From Chloroflexota bacterium (lineage in GTDB: Bacteria > Chloroflexota > UBA11872 > VXOZ01): a DNA stretch of 64,000 bases. The DNA is taken from contig CATQHC010000009.1 in NCBI GenBank assembly GCA_958295775.1, positions 868,001 through 932,000 on the forward strand, given 5' to 3'. Positions 53,602 to 62,492 of this stretch are shown here, in pieces. The notes below the pieces were generated by a model that saw nothing but the letters and a program-made list of their open reading frames with translations, ran no database searches and was not told the origin of the DNA. The translations under genes and the position numbers were made by a program. Every line of letters starts with the position of its first letter. Position 1 is the stretch's first letter.

Positions 53602-53829
53602 ATGAAACAGAAGCTCACCATCACAGTGGACGCCGACCTCCTGCCGGCGGCCAAACGCTATGCCCGTTCGCGGGGCGTGTCCCTTTCGTCGTTGGTAGAG
53701 CAGTCTCTCAGGGAAATGGCGGGCGAGCACGTAGCGTCCTTTTCCGAGCGGTGGCGCGGCAAGTTTCAGGCGGCAGAGCGGGACGATGACGCGCGCTACG
53801 CCGCGCTGGCCAAGAAGTACCTCCAATGA
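53602..53829 (+). CDS. Ribbon-helix-helix type antitoxin (DUF6364-like)
   Basis: The 75-residue product has KQKLTITVDADLLPAAKRYARSRGVSLSSLVEQSL, which is a beta strand followed by two helices, as in ribbon-helix-helix DNA-binding proteins. The C-terminal 30 residues (FSERWRGKFQAAERDDDARY) would wrap the toxin. It is the antitoxin of the PIN gene, whose ATG overlaps the stop (ATGA at 53826-53829). The ATG at 53602 is used; a TTG at 53590 would leave no space after AGGAGGG. It probably binds the ACGTATAC repeats just upstream and represses its own operon. Confidence 0.82.
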   Translation: MKQKLTITVDADLLPAAKRYARSRGVSLSSLVEQSLREMAGEHVASFSERWRGKFQAAERDDDARYAALAKKYLQ

Positions 53830-54233
53830 TGCTGCTCGACACCGACGTACTCATCGACGTCGCACTCGACAGGCATCCCCATTCCGATTCAGCGTCGGAA
53901 CTTCTGGACCGGATTGAGCACGGCGCTGAGGCGGCATTTGTCGCGTGGCACTCTCTCTCAAACCTCTATTACCTGGTGGCTCCCGCGGTGGGAGGCGTGA
54001 GCGCGCGCGACTTCATTGTCGAGCTTACGCGCTTTGTGGCGGTGGCAGCTACCGATACCGACAGCATCCGCTATGCCGCCGCGCTGCCAATGGCTGACTT
54101 CGAGGACGCCATGCAGGTGGCTGCCGCCCATGCCTGCGGGGCCAGGCACATCGTCACGCGGAACGTCAGGGACTACGCACGCTCTCCCATCCGTGCGGTC
54201 GCTCCCCAGGAAGCGCTCGGTGGCTTGTTCTGA
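53826..54233 (+). CDS. PIN-domain toxin (VapC-like)
   Basis: The 135-residue product has the PIN-domain pattern: LLDTDVLIDVALDRHP with the first aspartate at residue 5, WHSLSNLYYL in the middle, ADFEDAMQVAAA with the next acidic residues near 95, and IVTRNVRDY with the last one. These build a metal-dependent RNase. It overlaps the antitoxin gene by four bases, the usual order for such pairs. Acting as an RNase, it would slow translation when free of antitoxin. The module differs from the DUF433/DUF5615 pair at 32213-32803, so the genome has at least two types in this window. Confidence 0.88.
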   Translation: MMLLDTDVLIDVALDRHPHSDSASELLDRIEHGAEAAFVAWHSLSNLYYLVAPAVGGVSARDFIVELTRFVAVAATDTDSIRYAAALPMADFEDAMQVAAAHACGARHIVTRNVRDYARSPIRAVAPQEALGGLF

Positions 54234-54497
54234 TACCCGGTGAATCGGTTTCAATTTCATGCTGCGTACTCCCACGCGCATTGCTGGCCGTATTCGCCTT
54301 CGGTTAGGAGCGGCGTCAAGTTGTGTAATCAATGTGCTATATTTGGAGTGCCACTCGCTTTCTGCGCAGGCGGTGCAGGTACGCTTTGTAACTGGCGGGA
54401 ACTAGAGAATAGGAGCTTGCAGAAAGCTCTAATCCGGTACTCTCTAGTCGAGATTTACCCCACCAAGTCGTAGGCACATAAAAGCATAGGAAAGCCC

Positions 54498-55427
54498 ATG
54501 GACCGAATTTGGCTGCGGTGGTGGGGGTGTGGGGCGTTTGACGTGCGGTTTGGTGATGTGAACATTGCCTTCGATCCCTATCTCTTTGGGGAGAACCTGG
54601 ACAACGCGCAGCCGATTTACGACTACATCTTCATCAGTCACGAGCACTTCGACCACTGCCACCCCAAGACGCTGCGCAAGCTCTGTCAGGGCGATCGGTT
54701 CAAGAAGATGTTCGTGCCGCCGGGCGCGTTGTGGCCGGACGAGCCTATTGACGAGAAGTACGGCGACGCGGCGTTTTCACGCGACTTGCCGATTACAAAG
54801 CACGTGCCGGCCGACAAGATACAGGTAATGTATCCAAAGCATCAGAACGAAATGCAGCGGGGCAGACCGTGGGCGGGCACGCAGCACGTGCGGGAGTTTC
54901 CCGGTCCCGTCGAGCTGGACCTTGGCCCGCTCCTTGTAGAAACCATCGAGAGCGGCGAGAACCAGCGCCCTGATCTGCCAAACCTAGGCTTCTTAGTGAC
55001 CCACAAAGCCTTGAATCTCTCTTTTCTGCACATTGGCGACGCTTGGGCTGCCTATCCGGCGATGCGGGAGTTGCGCGGACGGGTGGATTTCGCCATCCAC
55101 ATGAAGCTCGGTCTTATTCCGACGAGCGCGGCGCAGCAATCGACCGAACTCGAGGATTTTGTGGACTACATCCGGCCGTTTGCCCTGATCCCGGTGCATT
55201 ACCGCACTGACCGCAAGTCGGACCCGGTGCCGGAGGGACATTGGCCGCCGAACGCGAGCGACGTCGGCGCGTTCATCGAGTATTACCGCGAGAAGGTCGG
55301 CGCGCAGACGCAGGTGCTGCCGTTCACCGCCGGCGTCGAGTATGCGCTCGAGCTGCCGGCAAAACGGATCGTGTGGGAGTGGGAATGGGTGAACACCTGG
55401 GACGTGCCGCCGTGGCGCGCAGGGTAG
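54498..55427 (+). CDS. UlaG-like metallo-beta-lactamase fold hydrolase
   Basis: The 309-residue product is an MBL-fold hydrolase. FISHEHFDHCHP near residue 50 gives the zinc motif HxHxDH, and the later LHIGDAWAAYP and LIPVHYRTDR supply further metal ligands. The overall order resembles UlaG, the L-ascorbate 6-phosphate lactonase, but an assignment to that substrate would need other ula genes, and none is here. It starts directly with IWLRWWGCGAFDVRFGD. AGGAAAG precedes the ATG by three to six bases. The enzyme is cytoplasmic and lies between a toxin-antitoxin module and the parS/recF region. It may act on a lactone or phosphoester. Confidence 0.82.
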   Translation: MDRIWLRWWGCGAFDVRFGDVNIAFDPYLFGENLDNAQPIYDYIFISHEHFDHCHPKTLRKLCQGDRFKKMFVPPGALWPDEPIDEKYGDAAFSRDLPITKHVPADKIQVMYPKHQNEMQRGRPWAGTQHVREFPGPVELDLGPLLVETIESGENQRPDLPNLGFLVTHKALNLSFLHIGDAWAAYPAMRELRGRVDFAIHMKLGLIPTSAAQQSTELEDFVDYIRPFALIPVHYRTDRKSDPVPEGHWPPNASDVGAFIEYYREKVGAQTQVLPFTAGVEYALELPAKRIVWEWEWVNTWDVPPWRAG

Positions 55428-55465
55428 CGGGATGAACTGACATGAGTCGTACGGGCTGTCCGCCA

Positions 55466-55481
55466 TGTTTCACGTGAAACA
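55466..55481. promoter_or_regulatory. parS site 1 (ParB-binding)
   Basis: TGTTTCACGTGAAACA is an exact match to the bacterial parS consensus and is a perfect 16-base palindrome. A second identical site lies 110 bases to the right. Confidence 0.92.
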
Positions 55482-55575
55482 CTTTGGAGGGCGCCTGCAA
55501 TACCCAAGACCCATGGTGTGCCCTTTTGCGTTCACCCTCACCCACTGCCGTAGGTGTCGCTCCGTGCGCATAGCA

Positions 55576-55591
55576 TGTTTCACGTGAAACA
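55576..55591. promoter_or_regulatory. parS site 2 (ParB-binding)
   Basis: The same 16-base perfect palindrome as the first site. Together they occupy the gap before recF. ParB loads here for chromosome segregation, and such sites lie near the replication origin in most bacteria. Confidence 0.92.
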
Positions 55592-55628
55592 TCCCTCGCA
55601 GTTCCGGTAGCAGCCAGAAGGAACGGCC

Positions 55629-56819
55629 GTGTATCTCGCCGCGCTCTCCCTTACTAACTTCCGCAACTACCGCGCGGCCACGCTTTCACTTGCCCAGGGG
55701 CTGACGGTTTTCGCCGGACCCAACGGCGCCGGCAAGTCAAACATCCTCGAGGCCGTTCATTGCCTGGCGACGGGACGTTCTTTTCGCACTCGCGCCGAAG
55801 CTGAAATGCGCAGTTTTGCCCCCGATCCCGAACGACCCTACACACAGGTGGCCGGAAAAGTAGCAGCAGGGGGACACGAGACCGAGTTGGAGGTGATTTG
55901 GGCCGCCGAACCCGATAGAGAAGCCGGCTTCAGCAAGCGTATCCGCATCGGCGGCGCGCCCCGGCGCGCATCAAGCCTCCTCCAGCACCTGCACGTGGTG
56001 CTGTTTACACCGCACGACATCGCCCTCGTCGATGGCTCCCCGAGCACGCGCCGCCGCTACCTGGACTACCTGCTGAGCCGTATCGATCCCAGCTATCTGC
56101 GAACGCTGCAGAGCTTTGAGCACGTGATGGCGGAGCGCAACGCCTTGTTGCGCGCCCTCCGGGAAGGTACTACCAGGGACCAGCGGCAACTGGAAGCCTG
56201 GAACCGTGAGCTGACCGGCCTGGCGGCGCCGCTCATCGCTCTGCGCCTCGCCTTCGTCCACCAGGCGGCAGCACCCCTCGCCACCTACTACGCCAAGCTG
56301 ACGGGGTCTGCCAGCGAGCTTCACTTGCGCTATGAATCCACTGTGGATCTGCCGGCAGTGCCGCCGCTTCCTGCCGAACTCCGCATCAGCGCGCTACCGG
56401 ATACCTGGCAAGCAGAGATACAAGCGGTGCTTGCGGCCGCTCTCACGGAAAACGCCCCCCGCGAGCAGGCCCAAGCCGTGACGGTGGTGGGCCCGCACCG
56501 GGATGACTTTACCTTTCTCAGCAGCGGGCACCCGCTTTCCGCCTACGGCTCGCGCGGCCAGCAGCGGCTCGCCGCTCTCACGCTGAAGCTTACCGAGATC
56601 TTCTTGCTTCATGCAGAATCCGGCGAATGGCCGGTGGTGCTCTTGGACGACTTTCTCTCCGAACTCGACGCGCAGCGCCGCCAAGACGTGCTGGCCTCCC
56701 TCGCCCCCGCCATCCAAGCGTTCGCCACCACCTCCGACCTCCAACAATACGAACGGAGTGTCCTAGAATCCGCCCACATCCTGCACGTGGCTGACAACAC
56801 GATTGAGGCGGCGGGCTAG
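55629..56819 (+). CDS. recF: DNA replication and repair protein RecF
   Basis: The 396-residue product is an SMC-like ATPase that helps load RecA on gapped DNA. The Walker A is FAGPNGAGKSNILEAVHCL near residue 30. The ABC signature segment is SRGQQRLAALTLK near residue 310 and the Walker B is VVLLDDFLSELD near residue 335. Length fits RecF. GTG at 55629 is the start, and AAGGA precedes it by six or seven bases. It directly follows the two parS sites. In many bacteria recF lies next to dnaN and gyrB near the origin; here those genes are absent from the window, so the classical gene order is broken. Confidence 0.95.
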   Translation: MYLAALSLTNFRNYRAATLSLAQGLTVFAGPNGAGKSNILEAVHCLATGRSFRTRAEAEMRSFAPDPERPYTQVAGKVAAGGHETELEVIWAAEPDREAGFSKRIRIGGAPRRASSLLQHLHVVLFTPHDIALVDGSPSTRRRYLDYLLSRIDPSYLRTLQSFEHVMAERNALLRALREGTTRDQRQLEAWNRELTGLAAPLIALRLAFVHQAAAPLATYYAKLTGSASELHLRYESTVDLPAVPPLPAELRISALPDTWQAEIQAVLAAALTENAPREQAQAVTVVGPHRDDFTFLSSGHPLSAYGSRGQQRLAALTLKLTEIFLLHAESGEWPVVLLDDFLSELDAQRRQDVLASLAPAIQAFATTSDLQQYERSVLESAHILHVADNTIEAAG

Positions 56820-56949
56820 TCTCCGAATATAAGACACTGCCGCGGATTGCGGCCGCCAGGGCCTTAAAGTACATTGCGGGCAACGACTCAAGCGGCGCAG
56901 GCGGCCTTCAGCAACATCGGAGGCGCTAGGTTGGGGCAATTCAGCCTGG

Positions 56950-58257
56950 CTAGTAGGAACCGCAATAGTCCTGGTAGACTCTTGCCCCGCGAATGGCGTC
57001 GATCAACCCTCTTTGCAGATAGCTCATCAGGATGTAGTCCTGTGACTTAGAGTCTTCGTCCTGCTGTCCGCTGCCGTCCTTGCCGAAGTACTCCATCCAC
57101 CACTGGGCTTGCCAGCTAAAGGCCTGCTCTTCATGCCGATAGCACTCTTCCTGAGAGTTGGGAAGCTCAGGCGCAATCGCGTGGACAATTTCGTGCACGA
57201 GCCACGCCGCGGCATTTGTGGGACGGTGGCGGTGATTCTCATTGATGGCAATGTAGTTTTCTGAGGGTGAATACACGCCGCCACGGTATTGAATGTGATC
57301 GAAGAACACGCTCACACCTGATTCTACGAACCATTGATACACACGACTACCAACGGTTGTCTGCCTCATCGTATCCAGCGCATGCTGGATATCGGGGTCG
57401 CGCGCGGTTTCTCTTGGCACAGCAGGGCAAAACGTCGAATCCCGATGAATGCGAAAGTGCACATTGCTGAGTGCCGTTTCGCTCCGCTCGGCCTCAGACA
57501 CCACTGCGCGCCGGTTGAACTCCGCCAGCCAAACCTGCTTCGCGGTCTCAGCGCGATAATTGAGTTCAATGCACTGCACAACCGTCGTCGGCTCTCCCAG
57601 CTCATGCGACCACTTAGCATGCTCGGTCGCCTCCGCCAAGAGATAGGCAATAGTAGTGGCTGGCTCATGGGCATAGTTTCCGTAGAGCACGATGCGGTTG
57701 CTGGGCGCATCGAAGAGGTAAGCGCCCCACTTGGGATTGCCGCCGAACGTAATGCCCACACCCAGGCGCAGCAAGTCTTGATACGCGTTCTCGCCGCTTG
57801 CGGTCGTCCTCAGCAACTCAATCGCGGGCATCAAGATTGCCTCGGGATTTAGCTCGATTGTCGAAGGTGTCGGCGCCGCGGCCGGCGCGGGCGTCTCATC
57901 AGGATTTGACCTGGCAATGCCGCCATCCGGAGCGCCGCCGGATTCCCATTCAAACCGTTCCATGTTCAGCCGTTGCTCAAGGCCGTTCGGCCCATTGATC
58001 CACGTGCGGTAGCCGTCAGTAAACGCGGTCCAGTTATCGGCCTGGCGCCAGACCAAGAGGCCGCCTGTGGTCTGCTGTACGCCGTCACCGGAGTCGTTGC
58101 GGTGTTCGTTCTCCAGGCATTCGCCTACAATGTCGTGACCGATGAGGTCTCGCAGAGTCGCGAAGCCGAGAACGAATTCGCAGTCCGCGGCATGCGCCGG
58201 TGCTGTGGAGAATACGGCAAAGAGAAGCAGAAGGAAGGACGCAAGGAGAAACCGCAC
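56950..58257 (-). CDS. Secreted protein with HExxH motif, putative metallopeptidase
   Basis: The 435-residue product begins at a GTG with a clear signal peptide (FLLASFLLLLFAVFSTAPAHA). The first mature part has FATLRDLIGHDIVG, GLLVWRQADNW and TDGYRTWINGPNGL, a module typical of exported Chloroflexota proteins. A Pro/Ala linker near residue 125 leads to a second part of about 290 residues. It contains WLVHEIVHAI near residue 350, an HExxH-like zinc motif, but no third ligand can be named. Several cysteines may form disulphides. The GGAG lies eight bases before the GTG. It is convergent with recF. Peptidase activity is only inferred from the motif. Confidence 0.65.
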   Translation of the reverse strand: MRFLLASFLLLLFAVFSTAPAHAADCEFVLGFATLRDLIGHDIVGECLENEHRNDSGDGVQQTTGGLLVWRQADNWTAFTDGYRTWINGPNGLEQRLNMERFEWESGGAPDGGIARSNPDETPAPAAAPTPSTIELNPEAILMPAIELLRTTASGENAYQDLLRLGVGITFGGNPKWGAYLFDAPSNRIVLYGNYAHEPATTIAYLLAEATEHAKWSHELGEPTTVVQCIELNYRAETAKQVWLAEFNRRAVVSEAERSETALSNVHFRIHRDSTFCPAVPRETARDPDIQHALDTMRQTTVGSRVYQWFVESGVSVFFDHIQYRGGVYSPSENYIAINENHRHRPTNAAAWLVHEIVHAIAPELPNSQEECYRHEEQAFSWQAQWWMEYFGKDGSGQQDEDSKSQDYILMSYLQRGLIDAIRGARVYQDYCGSY

Positions 58258-58700
58258 AACGGGTCTCCGGAGCAGGACGTAGAGTAAAACGATGCCGTAT
58301 AGAGTAAATTGATCTCCAAGTACGACTGAAGCAGCCGGACTCAGGTGATTAGATTAATCGGCTCGTACTGGAACGTGTAGAGACCTATTATATGGAGAAC
58401 ATCTTGCAAATAAAACGATGGCCGTCGACTAAACCACGTGGCTGCCAACAACCGTCCCAATTATATGCACATCCGCGTTTGACGTGCAAGTCCCTGCTTG
58501 TATGTATTGGGAGCCGCCGCAATAGCCGGGTGTTTGGTGGGGTTTTTTGGGTCGCCTGCACGAGTAAGCCGCTCTCTTTATTCGCCCATGCCAAGACCCT
58601 GCTGCCCCCTGTTTCTAATCGGCGTTGAACAAGACTCTTCCCCTCAGATGGACTATGCATTTCCAGGCTGTGCTAGGCTGTGAGAGACTAGGGGAGAAGC
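58258..58700. other. Intergenic region before the dciA-like gene
   Basis: No gene is supported. It is AT-rich between about 58280 and 58400. No DnaA-box cluster was noted by eye. GGGGAGA just before 58701 serves as ribosome binding site of the next gene. Confidence 0.4.
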
Positions 58701-59273
58701 ATGTTCAAGTCGCTCAAAGACATTCTGCCCGGCACGATCGAAGAGCTTGGCATTGCGGAGCAGCTCAAGCGCACGGCGGTGTTTGCCGCGTGGCGCACTG
58801 TTGCTGCACGCCTGCCCGCGCACGCGCGCGCCGCACGTCCGCTCCGTTTCCAGCACGGCACGTTGGTGGTTGAGGCCCCGTCGTCCGCCGCCATACACGA
58901 ATTGCACATGCGCGCGCCCCAACTCACCCGCGACGTGAATAAGATCGTGGGGCGCCTGCTGGTCACCAAACTTGAATTCCGCGTCCGCGGCCAGCGGCCT
59001 GCAACCCGCGCCGCAACCGGCACTCTACCCCAATCAGCAATTGAAAAGCCGCGCACCAAGCCCGCCTCCCCAGAGGACCCCGACCGCGAACGACGGCTGC
59101 GCCAAGCCATCGACTTAATCGAGAACCCGGCGGTGCGCGGGCAAGCGCTCGCGCGCCTGGCTGGAAGCGAGGAGCAAGAACCGGAACGCTGCACCGCCTG
59201 CGGCACCGAGGTCAGCACCCCCGGCCTCTGCCCCCTCTGCCAAGCGCACGAGCGCCAGGGTAGCGGAGAGTGA
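58701..59273 (+). CDS. dciA: DciA-like DUF721 protein with C-terminal zinc ribbon
   Basis: The 190-residue product has an N-terminal DUF721 domain: the FKSLKDILPGTIEELGI start, then AAWRTVAARLPAHARAARPLRF and GTLVVEAPSSAAIHELHM. DciA proteins load the replicative helicase in bacteria without DnaC. The C-terminus, after a Pro/Arg-rich linker, carries a zinc ribbon CTACGTEVSTPGLCPLC with four cysteines. This extension is not part of most DciA proteins known to me and may aid binding to DNA or to a partner. GGGAGA lies before the ATG. Proximity to recF and the parS sites agrees with a replication function. Confidence 0.8.
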   Translation: MFKSLKDILPGTIEELGIAEQLKRTAVFAAWRTVAARLPAHARAARPLRFQHGTLVVEAPSSAAIHELHMRAPQLTRDVNKIVGRLLVTKLEFRVRGQRPATRAATGTLPQSAIEKPRTKPASPEDPDRERRLRQAIDLIENPAVRGQALARLAGSEEQEPERCTACGTEVSTPGLCPLCQAHERQGSGE

Positions 59274-59394
59274 GGCGGGTTCGAGCGTGGCACGTAGGGG
59301 GTTGAAGTTCGCCAACGCCAGGCTATTCTTATGAGCATGTCTACCAACAATCACTCAACATTGATAAGGCGGCGCAGTTCCCAAAGGCATCCAG

Positions 59395-60273
59395 ATGGCG
59401 AAACGCCCGGCGGTCGAGGTCTCGAACCTTACTAAGAGATACAGCGACGGTACATTAGCCAACCGAAAAATCTCGTTCACGGTTGAGACGGGTGAGTTTC
59501 TCGGCATACTGGGCCCCAATGGCGCGGGCAAGACCACCTTGGTTCGGCAGATCACCACCGAATTGGTACCGACAGAGGGCGGGGTACACGTGTTCGGCAT
59601 TGACGGCCTGTCGCGGCCAAATGAGGTAAAGCTCTACCTTGGGGTAATGCCTCAGGAAGCGACCCTGTACTTCGGACTATCGGTCCGGCATCATCTCCGC
59701 ATCTTCGGTAAGCTGCGCGGGCTAACGGCGACAACGGCGACACAACGCGCCGAAGAGCTTCTTGTCAGCCTAGGCTTGGAAGAACATAGGGACAAGCCGG
59801 CTGACAGGTTGTCGGGCGGTCTAAAGCGTCGCTTGCTCTTGGGCATTGCATCGGTAGCCGATCCGCCTTTGCTGGTTCTCGACGAACCAAGTGCAGGCCT
59901 TGATCCGGAAGCTCGGCACTATCTCTGGGATCTTCTCCGTAACGCGCATCGAAGAGGCGCAACGATTCTTTTGACGACACACAACATGTTGGAGGCTGAG
60001 GAGCTTTGTGACCGAGTGGGCATTTTCCAAAGTGGCTCGTTACTGGCGCACGACACGGTGGCTAATCTCAAGACCGCTCACGGCTATGAGTACAAAATTA
60101 CGTTCGATGCCGAGGAAGGTGTCGAGACTGTCTACGGGAATGATGATAAGACGCTGGTCGAGCAAGTACAGGGTCGTGGCATTCGGCAGTACTCCGTTTC
60201 CAAAACGACACTCGAAGACGTTTACCTCGGACTCACGAGAAAAGAGAGTGCCTCGCCGGAAAGTGATGCCTGA
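59395..60273 (+). CDS. ABC transporter ATP-binding protein (ABC-2 type exporter)
   Basis: The 292-residue product has all ABC ATPase motifs. Walker A is GPNGAGKTTLVRQ near residue 40, the Q-loop follows with VMPQEATLYF, the signature is RLSGGLKRRLLLG near residue 140, the Walker B and D-loop are LLVLDEPSAGLDPE, and TTHNMLEAEEL contains the H-loop. The sequence RLSGG at the signature and the C-terminal DUF4162-like tail with VYLGLTRKES place it in the drug/export type. It is coupled to the permease gene by a one-base overlap (TGATG). Substrate is unknown; lipids, drugs or antibiotics are usual for the class. Confidence 0.92.
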   Translation: MAKRPAVEVSNLTKRYSDGTLANRKISFTVETGEFLGILGPNGAGKTTLVRQITTELVPTEGGVHVFGIDGLSRPNEVKLYLGVMPQEATLYFGLSVRHHLRIFGKLRGLTATTATQRAEELLVSLGLEEHRDKPADRLSGGLKRRLLLGIASVADPPLLVLDEPSAGLDPEARHYLWDLLRNAHRRGATILLTTHNMLEAEELCDRVGIFQSGSLLAHDTVANLKTAHGYEYKITFDAEEGVETVYGNDDKTLVEQVQGRGIRQYSVSKTTLEDVYLGLTRKESASPESDA

Positions 60274-61085
60274 TGCCTGACACAGGCTCTCCGAGCCGAA
60301 ACGCGGCGAATGAAAACCTACCGCCAGTAATCCGTCCCGACCGGTCTGGGGGTCTTGGAAAGTTCTTTCTTGACGCCGTGAGCGTCTTCGAGATCAACTT
60401 CATTCCATTCCTCAAGCATTGGTACATTACGATTCTTCTGGCGTCGGGGACATCCCTCCCCTGGTTCTATGTAACGAGGGCCATCGCCCCCGATGACCCG
60501 CAGGTTGTCCGCAGGCTGATGGCGGGCACGCTGGTATTTGGCGTGACCTTCTCTGTAGGGATGATTGTCGGCCAGAACGCCGTAGCCCAGCGTTTTATGG
60601 GCAATTTAAAACTACTCGTCACAATGCCAATGTCCAAGGGATCGTATGTACTTGGTTCATTGGTATTCTCTTCAATATCCGGCGTGATAACTGTCCTGGT
60701 GTTGCTGGGCTTCGGAGTGACCACCGGCATAGGCATTGATCCAACATGGGCCTTGGCGCCATCACTGATCCTGGCCGTACTGACCATGGCGGGTCTTACG
60801 ATGTTTGTGGTGAGCTTTGCGCCATCGGCACAGGTGGGGAATATTTCAACAGGGCTGCTGTCCCTCGCCCTAGCGGGCTTGTCGCCAGTCTACTTCACGA
60901 TAGAACAAGCGCCGTTGCTTTTGAAGTTTCTGGGGTACGTCTCCCCACTCCGGTATGCGGCAGATGCAATTGAGAAGTCGCTGTCGGGAAGGGTCGACGT
61001 CTGGTTCGAGATGGTAGTGTTGGCCGGCTTCGCAGCTATTACGATGTCGCTAGGCCTGTGGCGACTGCCGTGGAGAGAAAGATAG
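60273..61085 (+). CDS. ABC-2 type permease
   Basis: The 270-residue product has six predicted membrane segments, starting about residue 45 (WYITILLASGTSLPWFYVT), and a loop with RFMGNLKLLVTMPMSKGSY typical of ABC-2 permeases. The C-terminal part (YVSPLRYAADAIEKSL) is the usual last loop before the final helix. It works with the ATPase of the overlapping gene as an exporter. The ATG shares one base with the preceding stop. No substrate-binding protein or MFP partner is adjacent. The transporter is next to the broken sterol-reductase gene, but nothing links the two functionally. Confidence 0.9.
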   Translation: MPDTGSPSRNAANENLPPVIRPDRSGGLGKFFLDAVSVFEINFIPFLKHWYITILLASGTSLPWFYVTRAIAPDDPQVVRRLMAGTLVFGVTFSVGMIVGQNAVAQRFMGNLKLLVTMPMSKGSYVLGSLVFSSISGVITVLVLLGFGVTTGIGIDPTWALAPSLILAVLTMAGLTMFVVSFAPSAQVGNISTGLLSLALAGLSPVYFTIEQAPLLLKFLGYVSPLRYAADAIEKSLSGRVDVWFEMVVLAGFAAITMSLGLWRLPWRER

Positions 61086-61353
61086 GCATTAAAACTCAAT
61101 GCAATGGTTCTTGGTTTTGTCCCGTTCGATAGGCTAGTGGAGCCCCAAACGCGTCATTCTCGGTGACGGTGGTCCTGTACGCGCGTCCCCTCCTCAAGAC
61201 TATTCACTCAATTTCTCACAAGGGTTTACAAGGTCTGCCGGCGGCCCATGGGGGTGCGTTGGCTCTGCCGTGCCGCTTGCTGCATAGTGTGATATTGACT
61301 TCCTTTTTCTTTGCCCAAAATCACCACGTCACTTGAGGAAGGGGTTTGCGGTC

Positions 61354-62492
61354 ATGGCTGAATGGCTAGGTATCGGTCACCTTTTCGAGCTTTCCCGGAC
61401 GGAAGCGCTATTGGGGTTTTCACCCCGCTGGCGATCTTCGCCCTGTTATTCCTGGCGCAGCTCATCCTGCCGGGCAGGCGGGTTACCGGCTACGTCATCA
61501 ATCCGGAGACCGGCGAACCCCGCAATTATCGGCTGAACGGTATACTGGTGTTCGCCATCGCACTGATCGTGTAATCGCTCGAGCTTACCGGCATGCCGCG
61601 TGACTGGTTCTACCGGTCCGCCATCTACGCGTTGGCCGGCGGTACGGTCTTTGCCGCGATCTTCACACTCATAGCGGTGTTTAGCCAGCCCCAAGGCGAG
61701 ACAAAGAACCTGATCGCGGCCTTGTGGCTGGGTCGGGCACAGGAACTGCAATTCTTCAACAACCGTGTTGACGTGAAAATGTGCTTCTACGTTGTCGGCG
61801 GCACGATGCTGTCGCTCAACGCCTTGTCCGGCGCCGCGTACCACTACGAACGCTTTGGCGACAACTTCAATCCGGGCGTGTTCCTATTCGCGGCATTCAT
61901 GACTTTCTACATTTTGGATTACTTCATCTTTGAGCGCGTCCAACTCTATACCTACGACTTGATCCACGAGAAGCTGGGCTTCAAGATGTTCTGGGGTGCC
62001 CTCATCGTGTACGGGTGGCTGTATACCCTGCCGCTGTGGGGCATGGCCGTGCATCCGCATCCCGGCTTCTCGACGGCCTGGACGAATGTGTGGCTGATCG
62101 GTTCAGTAGCGCTGTTCTTTCTCGGCTGGACCATCACCCGCGGCGCCAACATGCAGAAGTACACGTTCAAACGCTGGCCCGACCGCAAGTTCCTCGGCCT
62201 TATCAAACCGGAGTACATCGAGGCCGGCGACCGCAAGATCCTGTGCAACGGTTTCTGGGGCCCTGCCCGCCACTTCAACTACCTGGGCGAAGGATTCCTT
62301 TCCTTCTCAATCGGCCTGGTGTTTGGCTACTTCACCAATCTCTGGGCGTGGACGTACTTCATCTTCATCGTCACCATCTTCACCCTGCGGCAACGTGAAG
62401 ACGAAGAGCAGTGCGAGAAGAAATACGGCGCCGAAAAGTGGGCGGAATACCGGGCACGGGTGAATTACCGCATCTTTCCCGGCATCTATTGA
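61354..62492 (+). pseudogene. Sterol reductase (ERG4/ERG24) family gene, broken by frameshift and stop
   Basis: The reading frame for an ERG24-like sterol C14/C24 reductase is interrupted twice. It starts at ATG 61354 (AGGAAGGGG upstream) as MAEWLGIGHLFELSRT. It must shift by minus one at a GGGGTTTT tract near 61413-61420 to continue as FTPLAIFALLFLAQLILPGR. A TAA at 61572-61574 interrupts that frame. The rest, an intact open frame from ATG 61593, contains the typical membrane segments, NGFWGPARHFNYLGE and RQREDEEQC then EYRARVNYRIFPGIY, the C-terminal signature. One sequencing error per lesion is possible. If real, the gene is inactive or only the C-terminal part is made. Confidence 0.7.
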
